Assembly (NCBI RefSeq): GCF_001039575.1
Contig: NZ_JIBT01000010.1
Location: 1 to 48,404, forward strand
Direction of reading: 5' to 3'
DNA length: 48,404 nt
Origin: Halomonas sp. PR-M31
Lineage (GTDB): Bacteria; Pseudomonadota; Gammaproteobacteria; Pseudomonadales; Halomonadaceae
Position numbers and translations under genes: made by a program. The first letter of the stretch is position 1. Each line of letters opens with the position of its first letter. Below the pieces are notes generated by a model that had not been told where the DNA came from, searched no databases, and was given only the letters and a program-made list of their open reading frames with translations. Positions 25,187 through 33,739 of the stretch are shown here, one piece after another.

Positions 25187-26665
25187 ATGAGCAGCACACC
25201 AACGGATCGGCAACAAGCCACTCAGGATGAAGGAGTGTCGTCTCTCTCGTTTCGTCTGGGCGCCTGGGGGGCGGCGGTGCCGCTGCTGTTCTTCGTGATC
25301 TGGGCCATCAGTACCAGCGTGATGGGGCTCTCCTCGGAGATCGGCCTGGTGATGGGGGCCCTGTTCGGCATTACCCTGGGGCTATTCTTCTGCACCAGCA
25401 AATGGGAGGACTACGCCAAGGGATTGTTCGAGGGTCTGACCCAGCCGGTCGGCGTCGTCGCCATCGTGGCCTGGTTCTATGCCGGCATGTTCGCTCAGGT
25501 ATTGCAGGTCGGCGGCCTGGTGGAAGGTCTGGTGTGGCTCGGCGCCATTTCCGACATGACCGGGGGCTGGTTCGTTGCCCTGACCTTCATCCTGGCCGCC
25601 ATCTTCTCTACCGCCGTGGGCACCGGCTACGGGACCACCGTGGCGTTTTGTACCCTGATGTACCCGGCTGGCGTCGCCGTGGGCAGCGACCCGGTGATGC
25701 TGTTTGCGGCGATTCTCTCCGGCGCCATCTTCGGCGACAATCTGGCGCCGGTCTCGGACACTACCATCGTCTCCGCCACCACCCAGGACGCGGACGTGCC
25801 CGGGGTGGTACGCAGCCGTTTCAAATACTCGATCATGGCCGCGATTCCAGCGACGATTCTCTATGTGTTGTTCGGCGGTGGCGGCGACAGCAGCGCCGCC
25901 GATCCCGCCGCGCTCAGTGCCATGATGGAGTCCACGGAACCGCTGGGGCTGGTAATGCTGGCGCCCTTTGCGCTGGTTTTGATCCTGGCATTGTCCGGTC
26001 AGCATTTAATCACCTCGCTCACCTGGGGCATTCTGGCCTCGATTCCCACCATTGCCTTCATCGGCCCCGGCTCGCTGTCCGATATCATCGCCTTCGATGC
26101 GGATTCCGATACCGTGGTCACTGGGGCGCTGGTCAATGGCGTCCAAGGTTACGTCACCATGTCGATCCTGATCCTGCTAATCGTCGCTGGCGCTTACCTG
26201 ATGAAACTCGGCGGCACCATGGAGATGATCACCGGCAAGCTGATGACCTGGATCGGGAAATCCGTCAAGCGTGCCGAGACCTCGATCTGGGGCATCGTCG
26301 CTCTGCTCAACAGCGCCATCACCATCAATACCGCCGCGGAGATCGCCGCCGCTCCCTTCGTGCGTGAACTCGGCACCCGCTATCACATACATCGCTATCG
26401 GCGGGCCAACATGCTTGACGCGGTGACCTCCGCGCTAGGGTACATCTTTCCCTGGGGTGCGCCGGTGCTGCTGGGCTGGTCGACGATCACCGGGATGCAG
26501 GACACCTACGACTGGCTGCCGGCGGTGGCGCCCACCCAGGTATTCCCCTTCGTTTTCCAAGGCTGGTTCCTGGCGCTGATCATGCTGTTCGCCGCCCTGA
26601 CCAGCTGGGGACTCAAATTCGAAGACGCTGACGGCAACGAGCTGCAACATCCACCTGCAAGATGA
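25187..26665 (+). CDS. nhaC: NhaC-family Na+/H+ antiporter
   Basis: This 492-residue antiporter has about 11-12 membrane helices and the NhaC/ion-transporter family hallmark GDNLAPVSDTTIVSA, with further conserved blocks FSTAVGTGYGTTVAFC and NSAITINTAAEIAAAPF. It would expel Na+ (or exchange organic ions such as lactate/malate, a variant in this family) using the proton gradient, which suits a halophile. The start ATG 25187 follows AAGGA at a good distance; an in-frame ATG at 25166 is less well supported. It stands alone between the iron and lipid-transport operons, with no obvious terminator after it. Confidence 0.88.
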   Translation: MSSTPTDRQQATQDEGVSSLSFRLGAWGAAVPLLFFVIWAISTSVMGLSSEIGLVMGALFGITLGLFFCTSKWEDYAKGLFEGLTQPVGVVAIVAWFYAGMFAQVLQVGGLVEGLVWLGAISDMTGGWFVALTFILAAIFSTAVGTGYGTTVAFCTLMYPAGVAVGSDPVMLFAAILSGAIFGDNLAPVSDTTIVSATTQDADVPGVVRSRFKYSIMAAIPATILYVLFGGGGDSSAADPAALSAMMESTEPLGLVMLAPFALVLILALSGQHLITSLTWGILASIPTIAFIGPGSLSDIIAFDADSDTVVTGALVNGVQGYVTMSILILLIVAGAYLMKLGGTMEMITGKLMTWIGKSVKRAETSIWGIVALLNSAITINTAAEIAAAPFVRELGTRYHIHRYRRANMLDAVTSALGYIFPWGAPVLLGWSTITGMQDTYDWLPAVAPTQVFPFVFQGWFLALIMLFAALTSWGLKFEDADGNELQHPPAR

Positions 26666-26669
26666 TCCG

Positions 26670-26704
26670 CATCAAGCGGTGCTCATGGCGCGTGAGTTAG
26701 ACTG
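26670..26704 (+). promoter_or_regulatory. Sigma-S-like promoter of the DUF3141-Mce operon
   Basis: CATCAAGCGGTG (26670-26681) and TAGACTG (26698-26704) are shared, with identical spacing, with the region before the yhiI operon (32558-32592). AAGCGGTG and TTAGACT resemble the -35 and -10 of stationary-phase (RpoS) promoters. The motif ends 61 bases before the first ATG. Confidence 0.5.
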
Positions 26705-26765
26705 CTAATCAACAGCTCGAGGCGTTTGATACCGCTCACCACAAGCGTTTTCATGAGGAGATTTC

Positions 26766-29072
26766 ATGGATCGTTCAGAGAATACGTCAGTCACCAGGCA
26801 AGTGAACGCGCAGGAAGCAACTCACGAAACAAGAAGCGCTGCCAGGCAACTGATCGGCAACATTACCGACCTGCAGCGCCAGCAAGGCCAGAATCTGCTG
26901 ACCAATCTGCAAAGGCGCCAGCAGGACATGATCGAGCCCTGGCTCGAGGGCAAATTGAAGGTGCCCAGCCCCGGAGACTGGCTGAACTACCTGGTAGATG
27001 CAGGCGAGCGCAGCGTGCTGTTCTGGGACACCTTGCGCCAGCGCGCGGACAACACCCTGGCCCACGAACAGGCTGGCTCTCCCCCGCTGCTCAAGTTCGA
27101 TTTTGATGTGCTGCTGGACGGCGCCGATCTGGAAACCCCAGTCAACTACTCCTTGCTGCGCATCCTGCCCGGTAACGATCAGCCCATTGACGATACCTTG
27201 GCGCCGCTGATCGTCATCGACCCTCGCGGCGGCCATGGTGCCGGCATCGGCGGCTTCAAGCAGGACTCGGAAATTGGTGAGAGCCTGCGCGCCGGCCATC
27301 CGACCTATTTCATCGCCTTCGGCTTTTCTCCGGAACCCGGTCAGACCATGACCGACGTGGCCATGGCCCAGATACGCTTCATCGAACTCGTGACCGCACG
27401 CCATCCTGACGCCGGCAAGCCGGTCATCATCGGCAACTGCCAGGCGGGCTGGGCCCTGATGGGGCTTGCCGCCGCCCGCCCGGAACTGCCGGGAATGGTG
27501 ATCGTCAACGGGGCGCCGCTTGCCTACTGGGCCGGCGTCACCGGACGCAACCCGATGCGCTATGCCGGCGGCCTGATGGGGGGCGCCTGGGTTACCCGGC
27601 TGGCAAGCGATCTGGGCAACGGTCGCTTCGACGGTGCCTGGCTGGTCAGCAACTTCGAGAACTTGAATCCTGCCAACACGCTTTGGACCAAGGGCTACGA
27701 TCTCTATTCCAAGGTAGATACCGAAGCGCCGCGCTTTCTTGATTTCGAGCGCTGGTGGGGCAGCCCGAATCTGTTCAACGCGGACGAAATAGAGTCCATC
27801 GTCGATGATCTGTTCATCGGCAATCGACTGACCGGTGCCGCCAATGCCGGTGGCAATCTGCTCGATCTGCGCGCCATCGAGGTGCCGGTGGTGGTGTTCT
27901 GCTCCTATGGTGACAACATCACTCCGCCCCAGCAGGCCCTGGATTGGATCGTCGATCTCTACCCGGACGACTTCGCCCTGCAGAGCGCCGGGCGCACCAT
28001 CGTCTATCTCAAGCACGCCAGCACCGGGCACTTGGGCATCTTTGTCTCCGGCAAGGTGGCGCGGCGCGAGCATCGCCAGATGATCGACGCCATCGATGAA
28101 ATCAAGGCGCTTCCACCCGGGCTCTATGAGCTGATCATCGATGACCTCTCGGATAGCAAAACGCCACAGTACGAGGTGCATTTTGAGTCTCGTAGCGTCG
28201 ACGACATCCGGGCCGTGGACACGGACGGACGCGACGAGGAGCGAGAATTCATCGAGGTAGACCGAGTCTCGGAAATCACCAGCACCCTTTACGACTGGAT
28301 GGTCCGGCCCTGGCTCAGCCGGGCGATCACTGAACCCATGGCGGAAACGATGCGCCAGACCCATCCGTTTCGTCTCAAGCGCAGCCTTTGGGGCAGCCAG
28401 AATCCTGCACTGTGGTGGCTGCCCGCCGCCGCTGAACAGGTGCGGGCGTCCCGCCACCTAGTTGATGCGCAAAACCCGCTGCTGGCCTGGCAGGGACTGG
28501 CCTCGCGCAACATCGCCAATACTCTGGACAGCTGGGGGGAGATGCGCGATGCCGGCGGTGAACTAATCTTTCATGCCGTCTACGGCTATCTGAGCATGCT
28601 CAGCAGCGCCGCCCCCTCGCCTAACACCAAGCGCCATGACGAAAGCCGTGAGCGAGAGCGCATCGAGAAGCTTCGCGATGAACTGGGCAAGGGCGGCGAG
28701 CTGGAAGCTGGTCTGCGGGTGCTGCTGCTGTTCGCCAAGAAGGCGGATGGCAGGCTGTCCAAGTCCGCCATGGAGACCATCGTCAATGGCTATCGCCGCG
28801 TAGCGACGCGTTTACCGGACATCGAGACGCTGCGCGAGATTACGCGCCAGCAGAATCTACTGGTTTTTGCCTATCCCGAGGAAAGCGTGCAGCAGCTGCC
28901 CGATATGGTGCCGGATGAGGAGTCGCGACAGCGAATCCTCGATGCCGTGTGCAGGATCGAGCCGGCCTGGTGCAACGGCGAAGGTGAGACCGGAAAGCTA
29001 TGGCGTTACCTGAACGAGATCTTTGAACAGCCGTCAAGCCGAACATCGAATAAGCAATCGAAAGCCAAATGA
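26766..29072 (+). CDS. DUF3141 PhaC-like alpha/beta hydrolase
   Basis: This 768-residue DUF3141 (PF11339) protein is related to polyhydroxyalkanoate synthases. The core has a nucleophile elbow with cysteine, IIGNCQAGWA (C225), and a likely triad partner set D383 (SYGDNITPP) and H422 (STGHLGIFVSG), the same Cys-Asp-His set as PhaC. It lacks the PhaC N-terminal domain. The C-terminal 200 residues are helical and include LLLFAKKADGRLSKSAMETI, which recalls TerB-like domains. ATG 26766 follows GAGGAG. Its stop overlaps the downstream permease gene by 4 bases, binding it to a lipid-transport operon. No substrate is known; thioester or acyl-lipid chemistry is my inference. Confidence 0.85.
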   Translation: MDRSENTSVTRQVNAQEATHETRSAARQLIGNITDLQRQQGQNLLTNLQRRQQDMIEPWLEGKLKVPSPGDWLNYLVDAGERSVLFWDTLRQRADNTLAHEQAGSPPLLKFDFDVLLDGADLETPVNYSLLRILPGNDQPIDDTLAPLIVIDPRGGHGAGIGGFKQDSEIGESLRAGHPTYFIAFGFSPEPGQTMTDVAMAQIRFIELVTARHPDAGKPVIIGNCQAGWALMGLAAARPELPGMVIVNGAPLAYWAGVTGRNPMRYAGGLMGGAWVTRLASDLGNGRFDGAWLVSNFENLNPANTLWTKGYDLYSKVDTEAPRFLDFERWWGSPNLFNADEIESIVDDLFIGNRLTGAANAGGNLLDLRAIEVPVVVFCSYGDNITPPQQALDWIVDLYPDDFALQSAGRTIVYLKHASTGHLGIFVSGKVARREHRQMIDAIDEIKALPPGLYELIIDDLSDSKTPQYEVHFESRSVDDIRAVDTDGRDEEREFIEVDRVSEITSTLYDWMVRPWLSRAITEPMAETMRQTHPFRLKRSLWGSQNPALWWLPAAAEQVRASRHLVDAQNPLLAWQGLASRNIANTLDSWGEMRDAGGELIFHAVYGYLSMLSSAAPSPNTKRHDESRERERIEKLRDELGKGGELEAGLRVLLLFAKKADGRLSKSAMETIVNGYRRVATRLPDIETLREITRQQNLLVFAYPEESVQQLPDMVPDEESRQRILDAVCRIEPAWCNGEGETGKLWRYLNEIFEQPSSRTSNKQSKAK

Positions 29073-30211
29073 CTCCAAACACGAGCCAGGCCGGTCGCCT
29101 CGACGACCGGCCCGACGGTTTGCATGTCATCGGTGCCTGGACCATTACCCACTACGCCAGACTTCAGGCTCAAATCGACGCTTTCAAGGCTCAGGTCGGG
29201 AACGGCCACGACCTAGACAGAAGCATCGATTTAAGTGCGATTGAGACCCTGGATACCGCCGGTGCCGCGCTGCTGATCGATCTGCTCGGCGTTGAGCGTA
29301 TGGCGGCAACCATGGCGCAAGCACCAGAACTGTCCCCAGCACGTCGAGCATTGCTCGACACCATGACCCAGGCCATGGCGACGCCGCTTACGCCAAAAAG
29401 CCACGAGATCTCAAAGCCGCTGGCCTTTCTGGCGCAAACCGGTGAGCGCATCGAGGATTTCTGGCGACAGCAGCGCCTCTTGCTTGGTTTCATCGGCCTG
29501 ATTCTGAGCGCGCTGGTGACGAACCTGTTGCGCCCCAGGCGCTGGCGCATGACCGCCCTGGTGGCACAGATTCAGCAGACCGGTTTCAACGCCATCGGCA
29601 TCGTCGCCCTGCTGACCTTCCTGATCGGGGCGGTGGTGGCTTTTCTGGGCGCCACGGTGCTACAGAACTTCGGCGCGACGATCTATACGGTCAATCTTGT
29701 CGCCTTTTCCTTCCTGCGGGAATTCGGCGTGTTGCTGGCGGCCATTCTGCTCGCCGGGCGCACCGCCAGCGCCTTTACCGCCCAGATAGGCTCGATGAAA
29801 GCCAACGAGGAGATCGATGCCATTCGCGTCTTGGGGCTAAACCCTGTCGAGCTTCTTGTGCTGCCACGGGTGCTCGCCATACTGGTGACACTGCCAATCC
29901 TGACCTTCGTGGGCATGTTGAGCGGTATCCTTGGCGGGGCGCTGGTGTGCCTGGTGGCTCTGGACATCTCGGCGCTGCAGTTCTTCACCATCCTGCAGGA
30001 GGTGGCGCCCCATCATTTCATCGTCGGTCTGGCCAAGGCGCCGCTATTTGCCTTTTTCATCGGAGCAATCGGCTGCCTGGAAGGCTTCAAGGTCAGCGGC
30101 AGCGCCCAGTCCGTAGGGGAGCACACTACCTCCAGCGTGGTGCAGTCCATCTTCATGGTGATTCTGCTGGACGCCATGGCCGCGCTGTTTTTCATGGAGA
30201 TGGGATGGTGA
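29069..30211 (+). CDS. MlaE-type lipid ABC permease with N-terminal STAS domain
   Basis: This 380-residue fusion carries a STAS domain (about residues 10-110; DLSAIETLDTAGAALLIDLL), followed by a membrane permease of the MlaE family (PF02405) from about residue 135 on. Hallmarks include LREFGVLLAAILLAGRTASAF, GSMKANEEIDAIRVLGLNP and GCLEGFKVSGSAQSVGEHTT. In E. coli Mla the STAS protein (MlaB) is separate; here it is fused, as in some other Mce transporters. It overlaps DUF3141 by 4 bases and the ATPase gene by 7. With the next three genes it forms a complete phospholipid-type transporter in the inner membrane. Confidence 0.92.
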   Translation: MTPNTSQAGRLDDRPDGLHVIGAWTITHYARLQAQIDAFKAQVGNGHDLDRSIDLSAIETLDTAGAALLIDLLGVERMAATMAQAPELSPARRALLDTMTQAMATPLTPKSHEISKPLAFLAQTGERIEDFWRQQRLLLGFIGLILSALVTNLLRPRRWRMTALVAQIQQTGFNAIGIVALLTFLIGAVVAFLGATVLQNFGATIYTVNLVAFSFLREFGVLLAAILLAGRTASAFTAQIGSMKANEEIDAIRVLGLNPVELLVLPRVLAILVTLPILTFVGMLSGILGGALVCLVALDISALQFFTILQEVAPHHFIVGLAKAPLFAFFIGAIGCLEGFKVSGSAQSVGEHTTSSVVQSIFMVILLDAMAALFFMEMGW

Positions 30212-31020
30212 GTCTTCATGAAGATACGCCAAGGGGCGACGATCACGTGTTGATCAGGATTCGCGATCTGTGCAACCGCTTTGGTGAGCATGTCGTTCAT
30301 GAACATCTCGACCTGGACGTCTACCGTGGAGAGATCCTGGGCATCGTGGGGGGCTCCGGCAGCGGCAAGTCGGTGCTGCTGCGCAGCATCGTTGGGTTGC
30401 TGCGACCGAATGCAGGCAGCATCGACGTGTTCGGGGAGGATCTGCAGGCGCTATCGACCAGGCGCCGCTCCCTGCTGGAACGGCGCTTCGGCGTGCTGTT
30501 TCAGCGCGGGGCGCTGTTTTCTTCCTTGAACCTGCAGGAGAACGTGGCCTTTCCAGTGATCGAGCACCTGGGGCTTGCGCGGGCCGAGGCGGAGTTTCTG
30601 GCCCGAGTGAAACTGTCCCTGGTGGGGCTACCGGCAAATGCCGCCCTGCAATACCCGTCGGAGCTCTCCGGCGGGATGATCAAGCGTGCTGCCCTGGCCC
30701 GAGCACTGGCCCTGGACCCGGAGGTGCTGTTTCTCGATGAACCCACCGCCGGGCTCGATCCCATCGGCGCCGCGGCCTTCGATCAGCTGCTGCTGACCTT
30801 GAGAAATGCGCTGGGTCTGAGCGTATTTCTGGTCACCCACGATCTGGATACGCTTTACAGCACCTGCGATCGGGTTGCCGTGCTGTCCCAGCGACGCGTT
30901 TTGGCAGCGGACCGGCTGGAAGTGGTCGAAAAAGTGGACGACCCTTGGGTTCGCGACTATTTTCATGGGCCTCGTGGGCGAGCAGCGAGGCAGCATCTCA
31001 ATTCTTCGAAGGTGGGCTGA
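30205..31020 (+). CDS. MlaF-type ATPase of the Mce lipid transporter
   Basis: This 271-residue ABC ATPase has Walker A GGSGSGKS (49-56), signature LSGGM (154-158), Walker B VLFLDEP (174-180) and the His switch THDLD. It also shows the MlaF-typical SGGMIKRAALARALALDP segment. It energises the STAS-MlaE permease encoded upstream, whose gene it overlaps by 7 bases. The MCE protein gene begins two bases after its stop. The C-terminus extends beyond the canonical domain (DYFHGPRGRAARQH), as in MlaF, where this tail contacts the partner ATPase. Confidence 0.92.
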   Translation: MVSLHEDTPRGDDHVLIRIRDLCNRFGEHVVHEHLDLDVYRGEILGIVGGSGSGKSVLLRSIVGLLRPNAGSIDVFGEDLQALSTRRRSLLERRFGVLFQRGALFSSLNLQENVAFPVIEHLGLARAEAEFLARVKLSLVGLPANAALQYPSELSGGMIKRAALARALALDPEVLFLDEPTAGLDPIGAAAFDQLLLTLRNALGLSVFLVTHDLDTLYSTCDRVAVLSQRRVLAADRLEVVEKVDDPWVRDYFHGPRGRAARQHLNSSKVG

Positions 31021-31021
31021 C

Positions 31022-31909
31022 ATGGAACCCCGTGCGCATCATGTGATGATAGGTCTGTTCACCCTCATTGCTCTTGGTGGCGCCCTGCTGTTTGCCCTCT
31101 GGTTGGGCAAGTCGAGCGCCGAGCGGGACTACAGCCACTACGAGATCCGCTTCGACCAGGCCGTGAGCGGATTGGCTGTGGGCAATGCGGTGCAATACAA
31201 CGGCATCCGGGTAGGCAACGTGCTGGATCTAACGCTGGATCCGAACGACCCAGGCCAAGTCCGGGCACTGGTGCGCGTCTATAGCGATATCCCGATCAAG
31301 GAAGATACTCGAGCCAGCCTGGCGCTTGCCAACATCACCGGCAGCATGAGCGTGCAACTCAGCGGCGGTAGCCCACAGAGCCCGACGCTTGTCAGCGACC
31401 CGGATCAGCCGGCGGTGATCCTGGCGGAGCCTTCCTCCCTGCGCTCGCTTTTCGCCGATGGCGAAACCCTGATGGGCAGCCTCGATCAGCTGCTGAACAA
31501 CGCCAATCGGCTGCTGTCGGCGGATAACGCCGGGCGGGTCGAGCGTATCCTGACGGACATGGAGCGAGTCACCGCTTCGCTGGCGGCCCAGCGCGGCGAG
31601 CTTGCCCAGACGGCGACGAACTTCAATCAGGCCAGCCAGACGTTCAACGCACTGCTGGAAAATCAGGCAAGCCTGGCATTTGACGATGCCCAGCGGGCAA
31701 TGACGACCCTAGCCCGTACGAGCGCTCGGCTCGAATCCTTGCTTGCGGATAACGAAGCTTCTCTCGACCGAGGACTGGGCGATTTCGGGCCGGCCATCAA
31801 CGAGTTGAACAGCGTGCTGACCAATCTGAATCGCATCACCCGTCGCTTCGAGGAAAGCCCTTCCAACTATCTATTCAAGGGCGACACCCTACCGGAGTTT
31901 TCACCATGA
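31022..31909 (+). CDS. MCE-domain lipid-binding protein (MlaD/PqiB-like)
   Basis: This 295-residue protein is anchored by one N-terminal helix (about residues 8-27). An MCE domain follows (about 38-118; YEIRFDQAVSGLAVGNAVQYNGIRVG), then a long helical coiled-coil tail rich in Asn and Leu. A single MCE domain with a long helix suggests a ring with a helical tube or needle, the LetB/Mce1 type of lipid conduit, rather than the short MlaD. It lies in the periplasm, bridging the permease to the outer membrane. ATG 31022 comes one base after the ATPase stop. It overlaps the lipoprotein gene by 4 bases. Confidence 0.92.
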   Translation: MEPRAHHVMIGLFTLIALGGALLFALWLGKSSAERDYSHYEIRFDQAVSGLAVGNAVQYNGIRVGNVLDLTLDPNDPGQVRALVRVYSDIPIKEDTRASLALANITGSMSVQLSGGSPQSPTLVSDPDQPAVILAEPSSLRSLFADGETLMGSLDQLLNNANRLLSADNAGRVERILTDMERVTASLAAQRGELAQTATNFNQASQTFNALLENQASLAFDDAQRAMTTLARTSARLESLLADNEASLDRGLGDFGPAINELNSVLTNLNRITRRFEESPSNYLFKGDTLPEFSP

Positions 31910-32553
31910 GCGCATGCAGTATGGGCTTTGTTCGGCGGGCCGCTGCCTGGAAATTTCTTGTCCTGATAATCCTGTCGAGTTCCCTGGTGGCCTGCACCCT
32001 GCTTCCCGGCGCGAAGCCGTTGCGAACCTTCATCCTGCCGGTCGGAACCCACGCGCCGTCGAGTGAAGCGCCACTGGACGTCACCTTGCACCTTGCCACC
32101 CCCCGAGCCAGCGAGGTCCTGAAGAATCGACGAATTTTGGTCATGCCGTCATCGAATGAATTGAGTGTTTACAAAGACGCGCGCTGGAGTACGGATGTGC
32201 CTGACCTGCTACGCGGTCGTCTGACGGAAGCGTTTCGTCAAGATGGGCGCCTTTCCGGCGTATTTGCCGGCAACGATCCGGTCAGAAGCGATTTCGTACT
32301 ACTCAGCGAACTGGATGCCTTTCACAGCGAGTACCAAGCAGACACTCCTTGGATCGTCATTCGTCTCGATGCGCAGCTGATTGACGGTGCCAGCCGCCGT
32401 TTGCTGGCCAGCAAGAATTTTACGGTACGAATCAAGAGCAAGGATGCGCGCATCGAATCCGTCGTCGATACCTTTGGCCAGGCAGCGGATGAACTCAGCA
32501 GGCAGCTGGTGAGCTGGGGTCTTGCCAATATCGACGAGCATATCGGAAGCTGA
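31906..32553 (+). CDS. ABC-type transport auxiliary lipoprotein (PqiC-like)
   Basis: This 215-residue lipoprotein has a signal peptide with lipobox LVAC (C30) and an ABC_trans_aux domain (PF03886): RRILVMPSSNELSVYKDARW, then WSTDVPDLLRGRLTEAF. Such proteins (E. coli PqiC) sit at the outer membrane and dock the MCE tunnel. It closes the five-gene operon, overlapping mlaD-like by 4 bases. A promoter-like motif for the next operon starts 5 bases after its stop, and no terminator is seen between. Confidence 0.88.
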   Translation: MSACSMGFVRRAAAWKFLVLIILSSSLVACTLLPGAKPLRTFILPVGTHAPSSEAPLDVTLHLATPRASEVLKNRRILVMPSSNELSVYKDARWSTDVPDLLRGRLTEAFRQDGRLSGVFAGNDPVRSDFVLLSELDAFHSEYQADTPWIVIRLDAQLIDGASRRLLASKNFTVRIKSKDARIESVVDTFGQAADELSRQLVSWGLANIDEHIGS

Positions 32554-32557
32554 TTTA

Positions 32558-32592
32558 CATCAAGCGGTGTTCGCGGCAGACGCGCTAGACTG
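32558..32592 (+). promoter_or_regulatory. Sigma-S-like promoter of the yhiI-rbbA-yhhJ operon
   Basis: CATCAAGCGGTG (32558-32569) and CTAGACTG (32585-32592) repeat the motif at 26670-26704, with the same 28-base offset. CTAGACT fits the extended -10 of RpoS promoters. The yhiI ATG lies about 70 bases downstream. Confidence 0.52.
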
Positions 32593-32662
32593 AACGATAA
32601 CGTTTGCCGGCTAATTTTGTTGGGCCACCACTGAGCCACCTTTGAGCGACAGGAACAATGCA

Positions 32663-33739
32663 ATGAAGCATGCGAACAGAAAATCCATCATCAAACTATC
32701 GATCATCGCTGGCGTCGTCGTCGTACTGGCGCTGCTGGTCTGGCAGATGTACAAGCCCGAGGGGCTGCCCGAGGGTTTTGCCAAGGGCAATGGCCGCATC
32801 GAGGCTACCGAAATCGACGTGGCCACCAAGCTCAGCGGCCGCCTCATGGAGGTGCTGGTGGACGAGGGAGATTTCGTCGAGCCGGGACAGGTGATCGCGC
32901 GCATGAATACCGACACCCTGAACGCGGAGCTGGCCCGGGCCATGGCTGAGACCCGTCAGGCGGAAAACGCCCTTATCACCGCCCGCAGCGTGGTGGCCCA
33001 GCGCAAGAGCGAACACGAGACCGCCAAATCCGTGGTCAATCAGCGCCAGGCAGAGCTCGACGCTGCCCAGAAGCGCTATCAGCGCTCCGCTACCTTGGTG
33101 GAACGCAACGCCCTTTCACGTCAGCAGCTCGATGATGATCTTGCCGCCCGGCAGAGCGCCGAGGCGGCACTTGCGGCAGCGCGCTCCCAGGTGCTGTCCG
33201 CGGAAGCGGGTATCGAATCCGCACGCTCCCAGGTGGTCGAGGCCGAGTCCGCCATCGAGGCCGCCAACGCCGCCGTTTCCCGTGTCCAGGCGGACATCGA
33301 CGACAGCGAACTGAAGGCGGATCGCGTGGCCCGGGTGCAGTACCGTATTGCCCAACCCGGCGAGGTGCTGGGCGCCGGCGCCAAGATTCTCAACCTGGTG
33401 GATCTCACCGACGTCTACATGACCTTCTTCCTGCCCACTCGCGACGTGGGCCGGGTTGGCATTCGTGATTCGGCCCACATCGTGCTCGATGCGACCCCGG
33501 ATTACGTGGTACCGGCGCGTATCAGCTTTGTTGCCAGCGTCGCTCAGTTCACCCCCAAGACCGTGGAAACCGAAAATGAGCGGGAGAAGCTGATGTTTCG
33601 GGTCAAGGCGCGTCTCGACCCGGAGCTTCTGAGGAAGTACGTGGAGCAGGTCAAGACCGGCCTGCCCGGGGTGGCCTACGTCAGACTCGACGACGATATT
33701 GAATGGCCCGAAGCACTCAAGATCAACGTGAGGCCGTAA
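32663..33739 (+). CDS. yhiI: HlyD/YhiI-family membrane fusion protein
   Basis: This 358-residue periplasmic adaptor has one N-terminal anchor (about residues 11-29), a lipoyl domain ([33 protein letters not shown] region), a long Ala/Glu-rich coiled coil (about 90-215) and a beta-barrel end. The start ATG 32663 follows AGGA; the longer frame from TTG 32642 lacks support. It overlaps rbbA by one base. Together with RbbA and YhhJ it matches the E. coli yhiI-rbbA-yhhJ arrangement, a presumed exporter. Notably, the segment after the coiled coil runs straight into barrel sequence with a short second lipoyl half. Confidence 0.88.
   Translation: MKHANRKSIIKLSIIAGVVVVLALLVWQMYKPEGLPEGFAKGNGRIEATEIDVATKLSGRLMEVLVDEGDFVEPGQVIARMNTDTLNAELARAMAETRQAENALITARSVVAQRKSEHETAKSVVNQRQAELDAAQKRYQRSATLVERNALSRQQLDDDLAARQSAEAALAAARSQVLSAEAGIESARSQVVEAESAIEAANAAVSRVQADIDDSELKADRVARVQYRIAQPGEVLGAGAKILNLVDLTDVYMTFFLPTRDVGRVGIRDSAHIVLDATPDYVVPARISFVASVAQFTPKTVETENEREKLMFRVKARLDPELLRKYVEQVKTGLPGVAYVRLDDDIEWPEALKINVRP

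Noticed and set aside
26787-28457. 556-codon antisense frame inside the DUF3141 gene
   Set aside because: It is the complement of strong GC-rich coding sequence with no family features; the sense gene has clear catalytic motifs and coupling.
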